The notes beneath the pieces are model-generated. The model searched no databases. It worked only from the letters and a program-made list of their open reading frames with translations, and was not told the DNA's origin. Both the position numbers and the translations under genes were made by a program. Shown in pieces: positions 36,127 through 46,059 of a DNA stretch of 64,000 bases; positions within the stretch are counted from its first letter, which is position 1, and every line of letters starts with the position of its first letter. The DNA is from Epiperipatus broadwayi. Taxonomy: Eukaryota > Onychophora > Udeonychophora > Euonychophora > Peripatidae. The stretch is taken from assembly GCA_028023455.1 (NCBI GenBank), contig JAQFVV010012422.1, forward strand, positions 7,989,210 to 8,053,209. Reading direction: 5' to 3'.

Positions 36127-36450
36127 ATCAATGCTCAGTTTATATTAAGATAGCAAATTTTCAAACTTTAACAGACATGTTTCAATCTACTTCCTCCTCC
36201 AATTCTTTACCCATCCATACCATTGAAAATCTGGTGACGGTACAGCCAAATCCTTTGTTGATGCTGATATTATTGCCATGCCTATATTACCTTAAAGTCA
36301 CTCTGATCCCTTATGTATAGGACCTTGTCCAGGCAAATACACTGAAGAGGAATGGGCAGGATACAGGTTGAATCTGTAATATTTATGGATAACCAAAGGG
36401 AGCTTGAAAGTTTGTTTTCAAATCCACTATATTACATTCAAACTCCAAGT
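35930..36450 (-). mobile_element. Family C element, mainly one arm
   Basis: On the minus strand it runs from about 36340 (the same order as 17085-17475) through a ribozyme-like segment at about 36028-36080 to the tail with GTTCAAATCC near 35936. A start of the mirrored tail (GGAGCTTGAAAGT) lies at about 36397-36435. A CA repeat followed by TA (36090-36126) sits in the arm. The core CTGATGA and GAAA are kept, but stem II has a mismatch and stem III has become an AT run. Confidence 0.7.
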
Positions 36451-36464
36451 ATATGGTTTCTGCC

Positions 36465-36740
36465 AACAACATCACATGATCACCATTTCTTATGCTCACT
36501 TATAACTGTTATTAAAACAAACAAAACTCTCTATACATATTGCCACTCAGTGCAAGCCAGAATAATCAATGAAATGCCAGAAGGCTTGTGCATAAAATTC
36601 CCATCTAGTGCCTACTCATCCAATATTCCCAGACTAGTTTCTGGCTTGTGGCCTTTATTAGTGAGGAGCCTTGGATCTAGAGTACTGCACCTAGATCTTA
36701 GGATCTCATGCAACCCTCCAGCAGTTGCCTTGTATTTCTA
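36465..36740 (+). mobile_element. Family A element, left arm only
   Basis: Starts near ACATCACATGATCACC and runs to CCAGCAGTTGCC. The minus-strand hammerhead-like segment at 36618-36676 has a core reading CTAATAA, so it should be inactive. The 156-codon open frame across this region (36352-36822) is repeat sequence and not a gene. Confidence 0.8.
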
Positions 36741-36839
36741 CTACAATCAGATTGTATTGATTCTAAGCTGGTCAGTTCTGCCTGTGCTGATTATTCCTTT
36801 ATTTCTTTGGCTGTATCTCTAGCTCAACCTGCATTTGTC

Positions 36840-38660
36840 CCATCTTCAAATCTACTGTGCAAGGTTTCATGATTTTCCTTATAAGGTAGCTTATTTGGTT
36901 TTACTTTGTTATCTTTTAAATGAGATTCTTGTAATTCCAGTAATGATTTATTAGTGAAGGATTGCTTGATGTTATTGTATATTTGTGGAATCCACTATAG
37001 CTTTTCCCTCATTCTGTGCATGATGTTTTTGGACAGGCCATAATTAAATGGCCATAGTCCCCACATCTGTAACACTGAGGTTGAATTCCTCAAATTACTA
37101 TGTATATCGGGTTTTTATTCTGCTCAAGAACAGATGATATATCCAGTGGATTGATACCTTTAATCAACCTCATTGTAAATATTGCATTGTTGGATGGCAG
37201 CTGAATCCCTGCTCTCCTTTCCATTAGGAAAGTGAACCGTTGAATAGAGCCAAACTGTACTAATAATCCATGCAATTCATCTTTTCCAAATGCCACATGA
37301 CAATTCCGCACCATACCTGTTATCAATCTTGTTCTTTCCAGGTCAATTTTCACTAAATATTTTCCATTAGAAACATTTGAGATCTTTTGAATCTTTCTTT
37401 GTCTAAAGTGTTCTCAAATTCTATTGTGATGTATTTTTTGTTAGGGTGATAGAGGACTCTTCTTATTGTGCTCCCTGTTAAAAGTATACTGATTCTGGAA
37501 GCTAAGAAAGGAATTAACTAATGTCTGAGGAATTTCTATTATTAAATTCATCGTTGACTAATTGAAAGTCTCCTGGAATTAAATTATTTCTATCCTGATC
37601 AAAGTTGTTTATACTTGACTCAACCTTATGATATATTAAGCCATTCTCAAACTTATTCTCATGGGAGAAGCCAGTGTTATTAGTTTCCCCATATTTGCAT
37701 TGTTCATATTGATTTCATGACCTCTGACCACTAGCTCTAGCTTTGTCTCAAGGCTCGTAAACCCCTGCTCCATTTTAAAGCCATTGGCATATTGAGTATT
37801 AAAAGCTTGGAAGTCTTTGTATCCTTCTTTAACTTTTCTGCAAATGTTGGAAATATTAATTCTGCATTATTGCTCTCACCAGCAGGTTCGATTGGATAGT
37901 GCTGGGCTTCTGTAACTTTTTCCCTATTTTTTTTTTCAAGCTTTGGCTTTTAATTATCATGATTTTGTCTAGATAATTACTTTGTGTACTTTTCCTGAGC
38001 TTGTTTTTAGTTTATCCTTTGATATTTATTCTTGTATTAATCAATATAGAGTCTCTTTGGTGATATTTGTCTTTGTTTTGGTCCACTTCTACTTCTATAT
38101 CATGAATTTGGGTATTTATTTTTGTATTGATCAATTTAGAGTCTCTTTGGTGATATTTGTCTTTGTTTTTGGTCTAGTTCTACTCTATATCATGAATATG
38201 GGACACTTCCGGTATAGCGCTCTCTTTTGTGACAAAATTCCCGTGATTTTTAATTTTTATCATTTTAGATTTTTGTAGTTTTGTGACCCCCCCCCCACAA
38301 CTTTATTTTCTGACAGATTTTCATGAAACTTGGCAGTATCATTAAGATTTGGGTTATGTTTCATTGTATCAACTTTAATTTGCTGTATCGCAATGCTTTC
38401 ATTGATCTTTAGTCCAATATCTACCGAATTTTCAGTACCATTTGAATTTTCCTTTAGAACAGTTTTTTTATTTCCCTCAAATTTCATTTTTTCCTGAACT
38501 TCTTTTATTTATTTCACCCCTAAACATCTTTCTGAACTATTTTTAACTGATTTAGGTTGTTTAAATACCTCCAGAATTCCTTAATCACTTCTCAATATGT
38601 CATTAAGTTTAATACTACTGAATGCTTGCTTATTCTGACTTTGACAGTCAGCATCCATCT
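36840..38660 (-). pseudogene. LINE-type ORF1 relic with zinc knuckle
   Basis: On the minus strand an ATG at 38658-38656 opens MDADCQSQNKQAFSSIKLND, soon broken by a stop. Further open pieces lie at 38487-38260 and 37353-37090. Just beyond the last one, near 37075-37035, a frame reads CYRCGDYGHLIMAC, a CCHC zinc knuckle that binds nucleic acid in Gag-like ORF1 proteins. The stretch before it (ITGMVRNCHVAFGKDELHGL) recalls the RNA-binding part of such proteins. Stops and frameshifts exclude function. I cannot tell which LINE clade it belongs to, and no endonuclease or reverse transcriptase follows. Confidence 0.6.
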
Positions 38661-39354
38661 TGGAAAGGTTATAAAACCTTCTCCGTTGCACTTTAAAATT
38701 TTAGACACTTAATAAAACTTAATAAACAAAATTAAGAACCTAGAAAACCCTCTGCTACAAAATAGTAACTTAATTTTGGGTCCTAGAATAATTGAAATTA
38801 AATCTTTTAAAATTTTCCTTACAATACTTTGAACTTCTTGAGCTGATGTGACAGTCTTCTTAGCTTCATGCACTACAGCCTCTATATTTCTTCTTTTCCT
38901 CTTTTACTTCTTCAAACAAGAGAGAGAAAGGCACTTATCTCCTTTGCATATTATTGACTTCATTTACATATGAAACCTTTTTGCTTTTTTTTTATAAATT
39001 TTAGGGATAAATTTTAGGGAATGTCTCCTCTATGAAAATTAGTTAAATGAATATATCAGTGTGTATTTACTGTATAAATAAAATCTTTAGTCACATGATC
39101 ATTTTCTGCATGTGAATATTTTATTCCTCATTTGTTTATTTCCATTTTATATAGTAATGTTAGTTTTGGCATTGCTATGACAATTGCTATAATATATATA
39201 CCTTAATTTTTTAAAAAAATAATGCGTAATTGCTAATTCCTGAAAAAATAATTCTGAAACATAAGAAACCAGGACTAAAGTCTTTGTTTTAAGAAATTTC
39301 TTTATCCAGGAATCACATTATTATATATCAGCACACTAATTCGGGGTTTGTTTT

Positions 39355-39690
39355 AAGCCAATAAACATCACATGATCACCATTTCATATGCTTGCTTATA
39401 ACTGTTATTAAAACAGGCAAAACCCTCTATACATGTTGCCACTCAGTGCGAGCCAGAGTAATCAATGAATGCCAGAAGGCTTGTGCAAAAAATCCCCATC
39501 TAGTGCCTACTCATCCAATATCCCCAGACCAGTTTCTGGCTTGCCTAATAAGATAGTGGTGGCTATGGTTATTAAAGAACCAAAGATACCATAATGTATA
39601 AGTACTGAACTGGGTTCAGACCTATATAACTATATAAGCTAATGGGCTTGGATTGAAAATATTATAGTGTTTTTAATTTGAAGAGTCTGA
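39355..39690 (+). mobile_element. Family A element with internal deletion
   Basis: Begins CCAATAAACATCACATGATC and runs to CTGGCTTGCC at 39545, where the ribozyme-like segment is cut in the stem II region. The internal segment (GAACTGGGTTCAGACC, then GGGCTTGGATTGAAAAT) follows, as in the copy at 16441-16803. Confidence 0.75.
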
Positions 39691-39719
39691 AGGCATATTA
39701 GAAAAAAATGATCAATTAA

Positions 39720-40484
39720 AAGAAGCTAACATGTTCAGTGATACTGAACTAAGTGAGAACGGTTCAACTCAAATGGGTAAAATAACACAAGGTACAAGTT
39801 TCAAAAGGAAAATCAGAATGGTTCTGGCTTGCAAACTGATGAACATAGTGTTGTGGGCTCAAACATTGAGCTGTATGGTGAGCAAGAAAACTGAGGGTCT
39901 CTCGAGGAGAAAGAGAAAGAGGAAAAGAAGATGAAAGAAGAAGCTGGTTCAACATGGGTCAGGGGATGAGATGGAAACTGAATTAAAAGGTCAGATAGTC
40001 AATAATATAGAGGTAATGGAACATGATATTTTAGCTCATCTCATGATCCTTAAATGTATTGTTGAATCTAAAGGGGCATGACTTTTTTGGAAGGGGCATG
40101 TATGTAGTGAGAGAAGAGGCAGATAATCCATAGAAAGAAATCGATAATATAGAAGAGCAATGGAGTGATGAGGCTCATAGTGACAAGTCTGGAAGCAGGC
40201 AAGGTGAAGTAGCACATGTTATCTCAGAAGAGTCTGATAATCCAGTGAAGAACTTGATAATGTAAAAAAGCAATGGAGTGATGAGGTTCATAGTGACAGT
40301 TCTGGAAGCGAGGAAGTAGATGGCTGTCCAAAGGAAATGCAGCAACAAATTAGTACTAGCCCTGTGTGTACTGATGAAAGGGAAGAAATCACAGATGATG
40401 AAGAAATAAGCTCACAAGAGGAAAATTTTGAAGAAGACTCGGAACATGAAGGTGATGGATTTCAGAAATGGTTTAAAGTATAAA
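39720..40484 (+). pseudogene. Pseudogene of an acidic repeat-containing protein
   Basis: Broken plus-strand frames encode a low-complexity protein. A basic run near 39895-39935 (RRKRKRKRR type) is followed by acidic text. From about 40115 two diverged copies of a unit of about 45 codons read WSDEAHSDKSGS and WSDEVHSDSSGS. The last piece runs open to a TAA at 40481-40483 through ITDDEEISSQEENFEED. A stop (TAG in the first unit) and a frameshift between the units show decay. I do not recognise the protein; it could be the remains of a host gene or a transposon accessory ORF. Confidence 0.5.
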
Positions 40485-41384
40485 TTCCATAGATGTGGTT
40501 CATACAAAGATATGGCAACATGGATGAAGTTTTAGGATCTGTGAATTAAAGGACTTGGAAATGCAAAGACTCTTATGAATCAATGGAGAAGACTAGGGTT
40601 ATTGACTGTGGTATGATCTCAAGATTTCTTAAAACAAATTTATTTACATCATGTCATGGGTAATCAGTCATTTGCATTTTTTTTCCTTAATAAAAAAAAA
40701 GAGGAAAAGAATTAACTATCAAGTTAAAAATTATACAAAGAGAATCAATTTTTTTAAATTACTTTTATTTATTAAAAATTATGAAAATACCCATTATATT
40801 TGGATATTCTTTTAATATAGAGCTCTAGATTGAAGTAAGTAACATGTAAGCTCTTATCCTCAGACACTGCCCACTGTTTTTTCTGTCAACTATTGGAAAC
40901 TGCTAAAGAGGAAAAGAAGCAGGGTCTTGCACATAAATTCCCAAGAATAGTTTTTGTTTCAAGCAAAACAAAATATTACCACTACATGTGATTATAACAA
41001 TGTTTGTGTGATAATAATTAACAGAAAAGATATTCAAAGGAAGAAGAAATACTTTCAGTAAGATAATTTAAAAGGGAGAAGTTTTAATGTTTTGTATTGT
41101 TTTTGGAATATTCATGATGAATAAATAAGACATATTGAACTATAAAAAGATATAGAGGGAAAACTGAAATTTGAGATTGTCAAATAAGGCATTGTATTTT
41201 GTTCATGAATGAACAAGAATAATAAAATCTTTAAATTTAAATTATTCATGGAGCAAACTATTTTATAATTCATCAAGAAAAATAGGAATGAAACTATTTC
41301 AATGAAAGCTGCATTAAAATAAATAATAATTTTTTTTCTTCTTATAAATATGTGAGAAGAAGTTATAACAAACAAAAATATAAA
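40485..41384. other. AT-rich stretch, nothing recognised
   Basis: No supported feature. Confidence 0.35.
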
Positions 41385-41477
41385 CTTAAATAGCTTTGCT
41401 AATTGCTTAGCAAGCTTTGTGATAAATGCTTAGTAAGAGAAAGCATTTAAAATATCTTTATCTGTAAACAACACTTA

Positions 41478-41532
41478 ATCCCCTGATCAATGGTTTCATG
41501 CTTTGGCATTCCTCAGAGAGATGCTATGGTAG
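41478..41532 (-). ncRNA. Hammerhead ribozyme candidate, family B left arm
   Basis: On the minus strand: CTGAGGA (plus coordinates 41510-41516), a perfect 4-bp stem II ATGC/GCAT with loop CAAA, GAAA (41494-41497), a stem III of three positions ACC/GAT with one mismatch, and a C cleavage base. Stem I pairs TCTCT with AGGGG (two G-U). Confidence 0.6.
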
Positions 41533-42014
41533 TTTTCAGACATTAGATCTAAAAATACCAACCCAAAGCCAGCATTTATCTAAGAGTTAACCATTGAGTC
41601 AAAAAATCTGAATTTTTTCAGACATTTAAGTGTCTTTAAACCCTGCTATCTAACTCAAATAGCTATATGGGGTTGAGAGACCTTCAGCCAAACCATATAT
41701 TAGAAGTCTTAGCATTATAACATTAAAAAAAAAAAAGAAAATCTGAATTTTTCAGACACTTAAATGTCTTCAAGGGGTCTTCAGCCAAATCATATATTAT
41801 AGTCATTGCTTTAAGTCCTAAGTGATGTTATATTACTAAGACTTCTAATATATGGTTTGGCTGAAGATCTCTCAGCCTCATATAGCTATTTGAGTTAGAT
41901 AGCTGGATTTGAAGACATTTAAGTGTCTTTAAATTTCAGATTTTCTACTCAATGGTTAATTCTTAGATAAATGCTGGCTTTAGGTTGGTATTTTTAGATC
42001 TAGTGTTGAATATA

Positions 42015-42075
42015 CCCTAACATCTTTCTGAGGAGTGCTAAAGCATGAAACCATTGGTCAGGTAATTGGGTGTGG
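42015..42075 (+). ncRNA. Hammerhead ribozyme candidate, family B right arm
   Basis: CTGAGGA at 42028-42034, stem II GTGC/GCAT with loop TAAA (42035-42046), GAAA at 42047-42050, stem III ACC/GGT around ATT, and cleavage base C42059. Stem I is weak in this copy: three inner pairs, then ACCC/GGGT further out. The core and stems II and III are intact. Confidence 0.6.
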
Positions 42076-42451
42076 TTTTCAGATAGAAATATTTTAAATG
42101 CTTTCTCTTGCTAAGCATTTATCACAAAGCTTGTTGAGCAATTAGAAAAGCTTTTTGCTTATATTTTACAAGCTTAAAAAAGAAGTGGGGTCATGTGATT
42201 ATGATTCTATTTTTTATTTTTTATTGACTAGAAATATAAAAGATTTGAACTTTTGTCCTGATATCCAACTGGAGAAATATTCAAGAGAAAATTTACAAAT
42301 CATACTCTATTGATTTTATTTATTTATTATTAATAAATTATTTTATTATTTATTAATTTATCTGATTGTTAGTTTTATGCACATACTAAAGCAAGTATTG
42401 GATATAATATTTTTTTATTTTTTAAAAATACACAAGCTAATAATATTTAAT

Positions 42452-42800
42452 TAACATCACATGACTACAACCTCTTATGCTTGTGCATAACTTGTTAAAA
42501 CAGGCAAAACTCACTATACGTATTGCCACACACAGCAAGCTAGAGTAATCAGTGGATTCTAGAAAACTTGTGCATAAAATCCCCATCTAGTGACTACTCA
42601 TCCAATATCCCCAGACTAGTTTCTGACTTGTGGCCTTCATCAGTGAGGAGTCTTGGATCTGAGAGCACTGTACCTAGATCTTAGGATTTAATGCAACCCT
42701 CCAGAAACCACCTTTTATCTCCATTTACTATGAGTCTTAAACTGAAAACACCTTAATGTTTTCAATCCAAGCCCATTAGCTTATATAGTAATATTAGTGC
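42452..42800 (+). mobile_element. Family A element, left arm and internal segment
   Basis: Starts at ACATCACATGACTACAAC and continues through the ribozyme-like segment to the internal part with TTTTCAATCCAAGCCCATTA. No mirrored arm is present. Confidence 0.8.
42600..42658 (-). ncRNA. Hammerhead ribozyme candidate, family A (intact core)
   Basis: In plus coordinates the core CTGATGA is at 42637-42643 and GAAA at 42620-42623, with predicted cleavage after the GTC at 42616-42614. Stem I pairs TCCTCA/TGGGGA and ATCCAA/TTGGAT. Stem II is AGGC/GTCA around CACAA with a G-U pair, and the position next to the core is A opposite A. Stem III has two pairs and a two-base loop, typical of very short type I hammerheads. 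Confidence 0.65.
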
Positions 42801-45800
42801 CACACACATGACTCACAGCAAGAACCCCCCATATCTCTGAGAACATGCTTTCTGATGTGTGAAGTTTAAAATTATGGTTGTAGAAGCCAATGGTGTTAAT
42901 ACCTGTATTGTGGTGATTCAAACTCCAAATACCACTCTTCAATTTTACTGCTATATAATTCTTGATTTATTTAACAGATTACTCTAAAACTATCATTTGC
43001 TTCTCTTTTTGTTTATCCACATTACCAGTTCACTGCCCTGTGCATAGTTACTGTTACAATATAAAATTATTTGTTTGTATTTATTTATTTATCAAAACTC
43101 ATCTACTCCTCTATCTGTTTATGCATCTATTTATTTTGATATTTTTTTAATAATATTTATTGTTTATTTGCTACTGATGATTATGATATATATTATTTGA
43201 TCATCCAGGGAAACTTCAAATATTTTCCTGGTTTTATCATAGCTCTTTTCACCCAAACATTTGCTACCATCAATTTGCATACTCTGAAAATAACTTTTTC
43301 AATAAGCTTCTGTAAATCTTGGAGAATGTTATTTTCTAAAACAGAAGTTTATAATTATTTGCTATTAAATTTTATCTAAATTTGTATTATTTCTAAGATT
43401 TTTTGCAGAAAAAGGCTTATGATGATCTCATTATTTTACTCAGAGAAAGTACTCTCACTGATTGGAGAGTTACATCCATATGTATACAATTTTAAAAATA
43501 AAAAGAAGTACAATAATATTAGTAAAATTTGAGTTAATATGAATAACACACTTAATCATTTGTGATCAAATATACTTAAAATTTTATATGTCATTAGTTA
43601 GTGGATTTGACTATATTATTTGTATTTATTTTCTCATCTCTGAAGAACTTCTTTCTATTCTATGTTGATATTTTACATACTGGAAAAATAGACTTATTCA
43701 GTATTGGATGTGAAACATGATTTTGGTTTACTAATATAATTACTGATTGGCTGCCTTACACCATCTTTTTAGCTTAAAAGGCCATACTATGTACACTTTA
43801 ATTATATAGCCTCTGGTAAAATAATCAATTTATTAGTGAATATCATGATATTTGAGCAGTGGGAATAACATGGCTAAGCTTTGAACCTGGCACTATCAAT
43901 ACATACAGGATAACATAGACTCTAGCTACCCTTGTAGACTAAGAGTAGCTTTGTCTAAAACAAATCAAATTAGTTCTAACACAATACTCTTACTTTACTT
44001 GATGAATAGCGCACTTGTTTAATAAACTTTCTTTGTAAAAGAAGAGTTTTATTAAAAACTATTATATTGATCTTTAACTTGATAAATCATTAGTATAAAC
44101 ATTATATCTGATTTATATCTTAAAATGTCTGGTTTGTCTTTAAAAAAATTATCTACTTTATCACTGCCATGATCTATGATTACTGCTTTTATAATTATTA
44201 TTTCTGCTTAAATGAGCAATCTGTCAGATACAATAATTTGGAATATGGAGTCATTCTAAATGACAATTTATGGTTCTTTTACATTTGTAAAGAATAGGAG
44301 TTCCAAATGGGGCTGCCCAGTATTGTTATAATTTGCTAAGTGAAGTTATCTGTCCAAAATCCAGTTCCAAAGTGATTCAATAATGGTTATACAGCCCTGT
44401 GTAAGATTACAACTAGGGGATCTTAGTCTGCTGAACTGGTCTCTAACCCTTATTTCTCAATGATGATAGATTAGCATACTTTACCAACTTCTGCCTACTT
44501 ACACATTAAACGAAATCGGAAAAAAAAAATAATTGATTTGCTGCTTGTAATTGAAGAATGAATATGTAGTTGGCAAATATTTAATTTTTATGGCTTAAAA
44601 GTCAGTGCAGAAAGATTTATATCAGCAGAGATCTGATAATAACTGGTCCCTGTAACATTCTATATGCCAAGGTAAATTGATGATGGAATATAGTAAAAGA
44701 ATGGTGAGAGAGAGAAAGAGAGTTAATAGACCATTCTATTTGTAGGAAACGGTGCTTAACATCACATTCTACAGGGCAGTAAAATATATTTTTGGTCGGT
44801 CATTGCTTACTGATTTTTCACAAATATTTTTCATATCTGTATACTTCTTAACTGTGGATTCCATGGTAGCAATTCGACCCTAATTCATTGATCAAGACTC
44901 TCTTTACGAATTTAAACAATTTTGTTTGTTTTAATTTTATTATTTCATTTAAATTGTCAAAGTTGTCAGAGCAACAAATTGGACACAAATTATATTATTT
45001 ATTTTATAAATAGAAATTAGAATATAAAACAGAAAAGAAAAATGTAAAACATCATCAATTTTACTTGTCTGGCGGGTATTGTTTTATTTTTCACGGGTTG
45101 TCTTTATAAAAAATGATAATAGTGAAAGAATTAATTAGACAATTGGAATAAAGAACATTTAATTTGTTAAACGATTTTGATTTAATTAATCTTAATTAAA
45201 CTAATTATCTAAGATTTTTTCATCTCACATTCACGTGATAAAGAAGGGGGGAGGTAAGATTATCTGAATACAAAAACTTTTGTTTATAAATACGAAGGAC
45301 GCAAATTTATTAATGTAATTTTCTCTCTTTCTTTATATCTACATATAAGAGATATGATTTTGTGGTTAACTAATGCATCAACGATAGTTTTTTTTATTTT
45401 AAAAGAATTTTATTGTTACTAAAATACATGATTTTGCTATGCAAGACTAGTGCTTGAAATATGATGACTCAATTATGACTAAGTCTCTTGTGTTCTTTTC
45501 AGCAGGGATGGAGGCCTTGACTGGTAGCGATCTCATTGTCCTGGGGCGAGACCTCCATAAAGGCTCCATGTGCTGCCGAAAAGGAATTTGATTGACAGGA
45601 GTAAGTTCTTTGCCCGCAGGGCTCTCAGCTGAGAATTAAAGATTACTGATGGTTTAGATCTCGGAAGCATAAATTTAGTTGTGCACCTGGCCATCCATAT
45701 AGCATATGAAATAAAGATGACCAGACGGATGAGTGGGAAATCACCAGAGTGATATTTTTTTTAAAAAGATATTACCACTAATAACAAAATATATACTGTA

Positions 45801-45865
45801 CTGCAAATACACTAGATATGTTTTTTGTTGCTATGCAAGGTTGGGAATAAAAGAATGATTTGTAT
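42801..45865. other. 3-kb stretch, no gene recognised
   Basis: Mostly AT-rich unique-looking DNA. A patch at about 45500-45620 is clearly richer in G and C (GGGGCGAGACCTCCATAAAG) but matches nothing I know. Confidence 0.35.
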
Positions 45866-46059
45866 ATCACTTTTTTTTTGATTTGATCAAGGCAGTTGAT
45901 TCAATTAATTGAATGGATCTGTGATTCTTAATTAATTGTGCACTAAAGTTTATTTTTATTATAAAGCTTCTACCTGTTAAAATGAGAGAAAGTTTATTAC
46001 TACAAGTGAAAAATCTGAAACATTTAAAATAAAACCTGATGTTAAACAAGGATTCTATA
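45866..46059 (+). pseudogene. LINE reverse transcriptase, 5' part of an interrupted copy
   Basis: Frames read LIKAVDSIN (polymerase motif with the first catalytic Asp region), then LKFIFIIKLL, then KSETFKIKPDVKQG, in the order of LINE reverse transcriptase motifs. The reading is cut at AAACAAGGATTCTATA (46044-46059) by the Rap2 retrocopy and resumes after the second copy of that sequence at 47504. Confidence 0.7.

Larger units (their letters stand above)
41385..42200. mobile_element. Family B foldback element
   Basis: The left arm (about 41390-41700) is mirrored by the right arm (about 41835-42140), with extra smaller mirrored units in between (for example CAGACATTTAAGTGTCTT repeats). Hammerhead-like motifs lie at 41478-41532 (minus) and about 42015-42075 (plus). 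The right end has ACAAGCTTAAAAAAG and GGTCATGTGATTATGA, similar to the tail of the copy at 47800-47985. No flanking duplication was found. Confidence 0.8.

Noticed and set aside
36352-36822. 156-codon open frame
   Set aside because: It lies across family C and family A repeat sequence and contains a degraded ribozyme motif; no protein motif is present.
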